From: CAZKAP01 sp964552195
GTDB lineage: Bacteria; Bacteroidota; Bacteroidia; Flavobacteriales; Flavobacteriaceae
Assembly: GCA_964552195.1 (NCBI GenBank)
Contig: CAZKFM010000002.1
Span: 1 to 64,000, forward strand
Direction of reading: 5' to 3'
DNA: 64,000 nucleotides
Below the pieces are notes generated by a model. The model was not told where the DNA came from. It did not search any database and worked only from the letters and a program-made list of their open reading frames with translations. Made by a program: the position numbers and the translations under genes. Below, one piece after another: positions 57,842 through 64,000 of the stretch; the first letter of the stretch is position 1; each line of letters begins with the position of its first letter.

Positions 57842-59593
57842 ATGGGTTCGCATTACGAAGCACCAATACGAAGGCCCCTGGTACTGGGCGACAAGGGTTA
57901 CCACGACGTAACCAGAGACATCGCCCGTCCCGTCGAAGGTATGCCCAACCGACAGTGGTGGGTGGTCTTTTCTATCGCCATGGTGGCGTTCCTCTGGGGA
58001 GTAGGCTGCATAGTCTACACCATTGCCACAGGTATCGGGGTCTGGGGTCTGAATAAGACCGTAAACTGGGCCTGGGACATTACCAACTTCGTCTGGTGGG
58101 TGGGAATAGGTCACGCCGGAACGCTGATTTCGGCTGTACTCCTTTTGTTTCGACAGAAATGGAGGATGGCTATCAACCGATCTGCAGAGGCGATGACCAT
58201 TTTTTCAGTGATTCAGGCCGGCTTATTCCCGCTGATTCACATGGGGCGTATTTGGGTAGCATACTGGGTATTGCCTATTCCTAACCAATATGGTTCGCTC
58301 TGGGTGAATTTCAACTCCCCCCTGCTTTGGGATGTTTTTGCCATATCGACCTACCTCTCCGTGTCGCTGGTTTTCTGGTGGACGGGGCTGCTTCCGGATT
58401 TCGCCATGATTCGGGACCGGGCGGTCAAACCTTTTCAGAAGAAAATCTACGGATTGCTTAGCTTCGGTTGGACAGGACGCGCCAAGGACTGGCAGCGATT
58501 TGAGGAAGTTTCTCTTGTGCTGGCAGGTCTTGCGACTCCACTGGTACTTTCCGTTCACACCATCGTATCCTTCGACTTCGCCACTTCGGTCATACCGGGA
58601 TGGCACACCACTATATTCCCGCCGTACTTCGTTGCGGGTGCGATATTCTCCGGATTCGCTATGGTACAAACCCTTTTGATTATCATGCGTAAGGTGCTGA
58701 ACCTGGAGGCGTATATCACCCTGCAGCACATAGAACTCATGAATATCGTGATCATGATCACGGGATCCATCGTGGGTTGTGCGTACATCACAGAGCTTTT
58801 TATCGCCTGGTATTCGGGAGTAGAGTACGAGCAGTACGCCTTCCTGAATCGTGCAACCGGTCCCTACCTTTGGGCCTACTGGATGATGATGACTTGTAAC
58901 GTGTTTTCTCCTCAGGTGATGTGGTTCAAGAAGATACGAACCAGCGTTACGGCCTCCTTTATCATTTCCATAGTAGTGAATATCGGGATGTGGTTTGAGC
59001 GTTTCGTGATCATTGTAACCTCCACTCACAGGGATTACCTTCCATCGTCATGGACCATGTTCTCGCCTACATTCGTAGATATCGGAATATTCATCGGAAC
59101 TCTTGGATTCTTCTTTGTATTATTCCTGTTATACGCGAGGACATTCCCTGTGATCGCCCAGGCAGAAGTCAAAACCATACTGAAGTCTTCCGGCGAGCGA
59201 TTCAAGGCGCTCCGGGAAGCTGGGAAGGCACTTTACGAAATGCCACCGAGAGGTAAAGTGGTTACCTACGAGCCCGATCCTGTAGAGCAGGAAGAGGTCG
59301 AAACCGCAGAGGGCGAAGGCTACAATCTGGGAGGGGCCCCTGAGGCCCAGTTACTGATGAACCGTCTGGGGCTCTTTGATCCTTCCAGGGGAAGAGGAGA
59401 TAACCTCCAAAAGATCTGTGGTATAGGGCCAATCATGGAGAAGGGCCTGAATCAGATTGGGATTTACACCTTTAACCAGTTGAGTAAGCTGGGTAGCGAA
59501 GAGTACAGCCTGTTAGACCGTATAACCGGCTCCTTCCCCGGGCGTGCCGAACGGGATGACTGGGCTGGTCAGGCAAAACGATTGTTAAATTAA
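57842..59593 (+). CDS. actC: Alternative complex III subunit ActC (NrfD/PsrC-like) with a C-terminal helix-hairpin-helix-like extension
   Basis: Residues ~1-460 are a polysulfide-reductase NrfD-type membrane domain with about ten helices and the quinol-site region typical of ActC (e.g. WWVGIGHAGTLISA, NFNSPLLWDVFAISTYLSVS). The 583-residue total exceeds the ~460-490 I expect for ActC. The extra part has an acidic linker (~475-510) and then a compact module (~518-583) with LQKICGIGPIMEKGLNQIG and YTFNQLSKLG, the pattern of helix-hairpin-helix (HHH_5/DUF4332-like) domains normally seen in DNA- or protein-binding proteins. The frame is continuous and actD begins 11 bases later, so the extension is a genuine part of the gene. 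Confidence 0.93.
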   Translation: MGSHYEAPIRRPLVLGDKGYHDVTRDIARPVEGMPNRQWWVVFSIAMVAFLWGVGCIVYTIATGIGVWGLNKTVNWAWDITNFVWWVGIGHAGTLISAVLLLFRQKWRMAINRSAEAMTIFSVIQAGLFPLIHMGRIWVAYWVLPIPNQYGSLWVNFNSPLLWDVFAISTYLSVSLVFWWTGLLPDFAMIRDRAVKPFQKKIYGLLSFGWTGRAKDWQRFEEVSLVLAGLATPLVLSVHTIVSFDFATSVIPGWHTTIFPPYFVAGAIFSGFAMVQTLLIIMRKVLNLEAYITLQHIELMNIVIMITGSIVGCAYITELFIAWYSGVEYEQYAFLNRATGPYLWAYWMMMTCNVFSPQVMWFKKIRTSVTASFIISIVVNIGMWFERFVIIVTSTHRDYLPSSWTMFSPTFVDIGIFIGTLGFFFVLFLLYARTFPVIAQAEVKTILKSSGERFKALREAGKALYEMPPRGKVVTYEPDPVEQEEVETAEGEGYNLGGAPEAQLLMNRLGLFDPSRGRGDNLQKICGIGPIMEKGLNQIGIYTFNQLSKLGSEEYSLLDRITGSFPGRAERDDWAGQAKRLLN

Positions 59594-59604
59594 GAGCTGG
59601 TATC

Positions 59605-60126
59605 ATGTCAACGATTATAAGAGCACTTTACCACGACGACGATATACTGGTTAAGGCCGTTAAAAAGCTGAAGTCAGAGAAATATCATATAGAGGAGGTC
59701 TACACTCCGTTCCCGGTTCACGGACTCGACAAGGTCATGGGACTGGATGAGACACGCATTTCCATCGCTGCTTTTATTTACGGCGCTATCGGACTCACCG
59801 TCTCGGTTGTTTTGATGAACTACATCATGATAGTGGATTGGCCGCAGGACATTGGGGGTAAGCCCAGTTTCTCCTACTTGCAGAACATGCCGGCCTTTGT
59901 TCCGATCATGTTCGAGCTTACGGTGTTTTTTGCGGCTCACCTGATGGTCATCACCTTCTATCTGAGGAGCAAGATGTGGCCGTTCAAGAAGGCTGAAAAT
60001 CCTGATAAGCGCACTACCGACGATCACTTCCTGGTCGAGATCGAACTCAAAGGAAGCCAGGAGACCCTGACCGAATTGTTATTGGATACCGGAGCCGTAG
60101 AGGTTCAGGTGCCTAAATCGAATTAA
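59605..60126 (+). CDS. actD: Alternative complex III subunit ActD (DUF3341)
   Basis: The 173 residues have a short N-terminal ferredoxin-like segment (IIRALYHDDDILVKAVKKLK, then PFPVHGLDKVMGLDETRI), two membrane helices (~50-75 and ~95-120) and a small C-terminal domain, as in other ActD proteins. It ends one base before the actE start codon. Confidence 0.93.
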   Translation: MSTIIRALYHDDDILVKAVKKLKSEKYHIEEVYTPFPVHGLDKVMGLDETRISIAAFIYGAIGLTVSVVLMNYIMIVDWPQDIGGKPSFSYLQNMPAFVPIMFELTVFFAAHLMVITFYLRSKMWPFKKAENPDKRTTDDHFLVEIELKGSQETLTELLLDTGAVEVQVPKSN

Positions 60127-60127
60127 G

Positions 60128-60691
60128 ATGAAGATAAGCCTAACACGATATATTGTACTGCTCGGAGGAGCGCTGTTGCTGACCTCTTGTTTCGACAAGA
60201 GCAAGCCGAATTACCAGTATATGCCGGATATGTACGAGTCAATAGGCTACGAGACTTATCAGGAGGCTGAATTTCTTGGGGGGCAGGCGGCGTTACTTCC
60301 GCCTGAGAACACCATTCGAAGGGGATACCTGCCTTTCGAATACGAGGATACTCCTGAAGGCAAGGAGCAGGCACGGGTATTGCAGAGCCCACTGGATTCG
60401 CTCAGTCGAGAGGAGGACCTGGCGAAGGGGAAGGAACTGTACGACATCTATTGCGCTATTTGTCACGGGGCAAAAGGAGATGGTCAGGGATGGCTGGTGC
60501 AGCAGGAAAAAATCCTCGGTGTCCCCAGCTATGATGACGCCGCCCGTAATGTTACTGCGGGCAGCACCTATCACACCATGTACTACGGCCTGAATTCCAT
60601 GGGCTCTTACGCGGCCCAGATCGGAAGCGAGGAGAAGTTGTGGCAGGTGAGCGAATACGTAATGAAGTTGAAAAGCGATTTAACTCAATAG
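60128..60691 (+). CDS. actE: Alternative complex III subunit ActE, monohaem cytochrome c lipoprotein
   Basis: The 187-residue product has a lipobox LLTSC (Cys21) and one haem site CAICH (109-113) with GAKGDGQG following; GLNSMGSYA near 160 offers the methionine ligand. It is the electron carrier subunit at the periplasmic face. Confidence 0.93.
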   Translation: MKISLTRYIVLLGGALLLTSCFDKSKPNYQYMPDMYESIGYETYQEAEFLGGQAALLPPENTIRRGYLPFEYEDTPEGKEQARVLQSPLDSLSREEDLAKGKELYDIYCAICHGAKGDGQGWLVQQEKILGVPSYDDAARNVTAGSTYHTMYYGLNSMGSYAAQIGSEEKLWQVSEYVMKLKSDLTQ

Positions 60692-60695
60692 GTCC

Positions 60696-62192
60696 ATGAA
60701 CTACACTTTTTCCAGCAGATTAAAAACGAGCTCCATCGTATTGATGGTTCTGGGAGTTCTCTGTCTCGCGTACGGCTTTTTCGACACTCCGTCGACCGTA
60801 GAGGAGGTCAAACAGCGCCTGGAAAAGGCTGAAGGACATGGTGGGCACGGTGGTGATCACGGCGCTATAAATGCCCACGGCAGCAATGAGTTGGCTATGT
60901 TAGACGCCGCTGAAATGGCCGCCTTGCAGGATGAATCCCATGACGATCAATCCCATTCAGCCGCTGATAGCCATGGGGAAGAGGCTTCGCACGAGGAGCA
61001 TGCCGGGGATACACATCACAGCGAAGCAGCTGCTCACGGTAGTGGGCATGGCGATGCTGGTCATCACGGAGGAGGGCATCACGACCCGGATACGATCATG
61101 CTGCACCAGATGCAGAACCGACCCTGGTCTGCGCTGTATGTAGCGGCATTTTTCTTTTTCATGACTGCGCTTGGCGTGCTCGCGTTCTACGCAGTTAACC
61201 GCGCCGCTCAGGCGGGCTGGTCACCGCTGCTGTTCAGAGTGATGGAGGCCATTACCTCCTATTTGGTTCCAGGCGGGATCGTATTGTTTATCATTTTCGT
61301 TCTTTCGGTCGCCCACCTGAACCACTTATTTGTCTGGATGGATGCCGAAACCGTTGAGGCGGACCACCTTTTGACCAAGAAAAAGGGGTATCTGAATCCG
61401 GTAGGTTTTCTGATACGCTCGGCCATTTATCTCGGTCTTTGGATTCTCTACCAACGTGTGTCGCGCCGACTTTCACTGGCTCAGGACAAAGCTGAACCGG
61501 GAGATGTTAAGAATTACACGCGTAATTTCAAATGGTCCGCCGGCTTCCTGGTAATCTACCTGATTTCCGAATCCATGATGTCGTGGGACTGGATCATGAG
61601 CCTGGACCCGCATTGGTTCAGCACCCTCTTCGGATGGTACGTATTCGCGAGTATGTTTGTGTCGGGAATTACGACTATAGTTCTGGTAACCATTTACCTG
61701 AAATCCAAGGGATATCTGGAAGTGGTCAATGATAGTCATATACACGATTTGGCTAAGTTTATGTTCGGTATCAGTATTTTCTGGACCTATCTGTGGTTTA
61801 GTCAGTTTATGCTGATCTGGTATGCGAACATACCGGAAGAGGTGACCTATTACCAGATGCGATTTGACGATTATCAGCTGCCGTTCTTCACCATGGTTGT
61901 GCTGAACTTCGTGTTCCCACTACTGGTGTTGATGCGCAGTCATTACAAGCGTATTAACTGGTTTGTGGTTACCACGGGAATCGTTATTTTAATCGGCCAT
62001 TACATGGACGTGTTTAATATGGTTATGCCCGGCACCGTCGGTCCCTATTACGGCTTCGGCATTCCGGAAATTGGAGGTATACTGTTCTTCGGGGGCCTCT
62101 TTGTTTACACGGTCTTTAGTGCTTTGGCCAAATATCCGCTGGTACCGACAAACAGCCCATTCATTGAGGAGAGCAAGCAGTTTGAATATTAA
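60696..62192 (+). CDS. actF: Alternative complex III subunit ActF (NrfD-like membrane subunit) with His-rich insert
   Basis: The 498-residue protein has a first helix (~10-28), then a hydrophilic stretch (~45-130) in which histidine is the dominant residue (about 24 His, with Gly, Glu, Asp and Ala), and then about nine further helices of the ActF/NrfD type. WSAGFLVIYLISESMMSWDWIMSLDPHWFST and the LIWYANIPEEVTYY stretch are characteristic of the family. ActF mirrors ActC in the membrane and is thought to take part in proton translocation. The His-rich part is compositionally odd and may bind metal. Confidence 0.92.
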   Translation: MNYTFSSRLKTSSIVLMVLGVLCLAYGFFDTPSTVEEVKQRLEKAEGHGGHGGDHGAINAHGSNELAMLDAAEMAALQDESHDDQSHSAADSHGEEASHEEHAGDTHHSEAAAHGSGHGDAGHHGGGHHDPDTIMLHQMQNRPWSALYVAAFFFFMTALGVLAFYAVNRAAQAGWSPLLFRVMEAITSYLVPGGIVLFIIFVLSVAHLNHLFVWMDAETVEADHLLTKKKGYLNPVGFLIRSAIYLGLWILYQRVSRRLSLAQDKAEPGDVKNYTRNFKWSAGFLVIYLISESMMSWDWIMSLDPHWFSTLFGWYVFASMFVSGITTIVLVTIYLKSKGYLEVVNDSHIHDLAKFMFGISIFWTYLWFSQFMLIWYANIPEEVTYYQMRFDDYQLPFFTMVVLNFVFPLLVLMRSHYKRINWFVVTTGIVILIGHYMDVFNMVMPGTVGPYYGFGIPEIGGILFFGGLFVYTVFSALAKYPLVPTNSPFIEESKQFEY

Positions 62193-62207
62193 AAGAAGAG
62201 ACGCAGA

Positions 62208-63281
62208 ATGACATCGACGATTTTGATACTTAGTGTATTGGTCCTGGTTGCCATAGCCATATGGCAGATGGGAAAAATCTTTGAGTTCTCCCAGCTGAGT
62301 ACCAAGCGGGATGGGCATCCCGAGGTGGCCAATGATACCGATAACAAGAACAACGGTTATCTCCTTTTTGCCTTCCTGATTTTTATCTATGGAATAACCA
62401 TCTTTAGTTTGGTGCGTTACAGCAAGTTTCTGTTGCCGGAGGCGGCCTCCGATTTCGGGCCCAATTACGACCGCATGATGGGCATTACCCTGGCGATCAT
62501 TTTCCTTGTACAGGTGGTTACTCAGGCCCTGCTGCATTACTTCGGTTATCGCTACAGAGGGGAGAAAGGCAAGAAAGCACTCTTCTACGCGGATAACGAT
62601 AGACTCGAAGCCATCTGGACCTTAATCCCGGTAGTGGTCCTCGCAGGACTGATCATCTACGGATTGGGTGCCTGGATAGACATCACGGATATCAACGACG
62701 AAGGCGATCCATTGGAAGTGGAGCTATATGCTCAACAGTTCAACTGGACCGCACGCTATGGAGGCGAGGATAATGTGCTGGGCTCGGCGAGTGTTCGTCT
62801 TATCGATATCGACCGTGCCAATGTTCTCGGACTGGATGAATCCGATCCCTATTCAAGTGACGATATCATTGTCAAGGAACTCCACCTGCCTGCAGGACGC
62901 AAGGTCAATTTCAAGATGCGCTCTCAGGACGTGCTGCACTCGGCCTATATGCCTCACTTCCGTGCTCAGATGAACTGCGTTCCCGGTATGGTTACCCAGT
63001 TTTCCTTTACCCCTACGGTTACTACCGAGGAGATGCGCCTAAACCCCGATGTGGTGGATAAGGTTAAAAGAACCAACGCTATCCGTGCAGAATGGGCGGC
63101 CGAGGGAAGACCAAATTCCGACCCCTGGGAGTTTGATTATGTACTTTTGTGCAACAAGATTTGTGGTAAGTCTCACTATAACATGCAGTTAAAGATTATA
63201 GTGGAGACCGAAGAAGAATACAACGCCTGGCTGGCAGAGCAGAAAACCTTCGATCAGATGCTGCTCCCGGCCGCGGAATAA
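62208..63281 (+). CDS. coxB: Cytochrome c oxidase subunit II
   Basis: The 357 residues contain the Cu-A domain: HSAYMPHF (His ligand), and CNKICGKSHYNM with the two Cys, His and Met ligands. Four hydrophobic helices precede it (~4-24, ~60-78, ~95-115, ~140-160) where typical CoxB has two, an N-terminal extension seen in Bacteroidota. It receives electrons from ActE/ActA or a cytochrome c and passes them to CoxA. Immediate linkage to act genes fits the ACIII-aa3 supercomplex described for Flavobacterium johnsoniae. Confidence 0.95.
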   Translation: MTSTILILSVLVLVAIAIWQMGKIFEFSQLSTKRDGHPEVANDTDNKNNGYLLFAFLIFIYGITIFSLVRYSKFLLPEAASDFGPNYDRMMGITLAIIFLVQVVTQALLHYFGYRYRGEKGKKALFYADNDRLEAIWTLIPVVVLAGLIIYGLGAWIDITDINDEGDPLEVELYAQQFNWTARYGGEDNVLGSASVRLIDIDRANVLGLDESDPYSSDDIIVKELHLPAGRKVNFKMRSQDVLHSAYMPHFRAQMNCVPGMVTQFSFTPTVTTEEMRLNPDVVDKVKRTNAIRAEWAAEGRPNSDPWEFDYVLLCNKICGKSHYNMQLKIIVETEEEYNAWLAEQKTFDQMLLPAAE

Positions 63282-63320
63282 TAATTGCTGGAAAAAGAAA
63301 ACGAATAAAACACGATTGCT

Positions 63321-64000
63321 ATGGCTGTAGAGGTACAGGATCCTCAGGTTGAGTCCCATGGTCATCCACACGACGAGGACCACGGGCACCATCACAAGGA
63401 TACATTTATCACGAAGTATATATTTAGCCAGGATCACAAGATGATCGCTAAGCAGTACCTGATTACGGGCCTGATCATGGGCTTCATAGGTATTGCGATG
63501 TCACTGCTTTTCCGTATGCAGTTGGCGTGGCCCGGGGAATCTTTTCCCGTGTTCGAAGCCTTGCTGGGCAAATGGGCTCCCGATGGGGTCATGGATGCAG
63601 ACATATATCTGGCTTTGGTAACCATACACGGGACACTGATGGTGTTCTTCGTGCTCACTGCCGGACTATCCGGTACATTCAGTAACCTGCTCATTCCGTT
63701 GCAGGTCGGTGCCCGCGATATGGCATCACCATTCCTGAATATGATATCGTACTGGCTCTTTTTCGTGTCCAGTGTGATCATGGTGATTTCCCTTTTCGCC
63801 GAGGCAGGACCTGCGGCTGCCGGGTGGACGATTTATCCTCCCCTGAGCGCACTGCCCATGGCTCAGCCCGGTTCCGGCCTGGGTATGACCCTGTGGCTGG
63901 TTTCGATGGCGATCTTTATCGCTTCTTCACTGATGGGCTCTCTGAATTACATCGTTACTGTTCTTAACCTCAGGACTAAGGGGATGACAATGACCCGACT
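63321..64000 (+). CDS. coxA: Cytochrome c oxidase subunit I (partial, runs off right edge)
   Basis: The ATG at 63321 starts a frame of at least 226 codons. A short His-rich N-terminus (SHGHPHDEDHGHHHKD) is followed by SQDHKMIAKQYL and the first helices. LVTIHGTLMVFFVL contains the histidine that ligates low-spin haem a in this family. The catalytic haem-copper ligands lie beyond the edge. Confidence 0.95.
   Translation, partial: MAVEVQDPQVESHGHPHDEDHGHHHKDTFITKYIFSQDHKMIAKQYLITGLIMGFIGIAMSLLFRMQLAWPGESFPVFEALLGKWAPDGVMDADIYLALVTIHGTLMVFFVLTAGLSGTFSNLLIPLQVGARDMASPFLNMISYWLFFVSSVIMVISLFAEAGPAAAGWTIYPPLSALPMAQPGSGLGMTLWLVSMAIFIASSLMGSLNYIVTVLNLRTKGMTMTR

Noticed and set aside
58223..59029. A 268-codon minus-strand frame
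   Set aside because: It is antisense to actC; the translation is rich in His, Arg and Tyr without pattern and contains no recognisable motif.

Overview
The window is chromosomal DNA of a member of the Flavobacteriaceae (Bacteroidota). Support comes from the rimP-nusA-infB / SPOR / alternative complex III synteny, the DUF2723, DUF6090 and septoil-knot families, lipoproteins with short Bacteroidota lipoboxes, promoters of the TTG-N19-TAnnTTTG type, and near absence of Shine-Dalgarno sites. The base composition looks rather GC-rich for the family, as in marine Robiginitalea-like genera; the genus is a guess.

Left third (1-18.7 kb, minus strand): one enormous secreted multidomain protein runs off the left edge. 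It is open in a single frame for 17.8 kb and carries LamG-like, galactose-binding-like, malectin, PKD, cadherin-like, Ig-like and two glucose/sorbosone-dehydrogenase-like propeller modules, many as duplicated cassettes. A single in-frame TAA at 17801-17803 separates the signal-peptide-bearing N-terminus from the rest and cuts through one domain. The state of this gene is the main open question of the window.

Middle (19.4-46.3 kb) is a mosaic of housekeeping and accessory genes: a penicillin-acylase-family lipoprotein; a minus-strand carbohydrate group (GH2 beta-galactosidase lipoprotein, DoxX-like membrane protein, Tat-type Gfo/Idh/MocA oxidoreductase); two small exported proteins; a tight tyrosine/homogentisate catabolic operon (hppD, hmgA, fahA, flavin-reductase-like, aminotransferase) divergent from a MarR-type regulator with a palindrome at its start; polA; a membrane metallophosphoesterase; a thioredoxin-fold protein without its active-site cysteines; a DUF2723 GT-C-type membrane protein; a short secreted repeat protein matching the 7_1 septoil-knot family; tRNA-Gln; a DUF6090 protein; and a secreted subtilase.

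Right third (46.5-64 kb, mostly plus strand): an SLC45-like sugar transporter, the translation/transcription operon rimP-nusA-infB behind a leader hairpin, a SPOR protein, then the respiratory operon actABCDEF (alternative complex III, quinol:cytochrome c oxidoreductase) followed directly by coxB and the start of coxA (aa3-type oxidase). Together these form the quinol-to-oxygen branch of the electron transport chain. ActC carries an unexpected C-terminal helix-hairpin-helix-like extension and ActF a strongly histidine-rich N-terminal segment.
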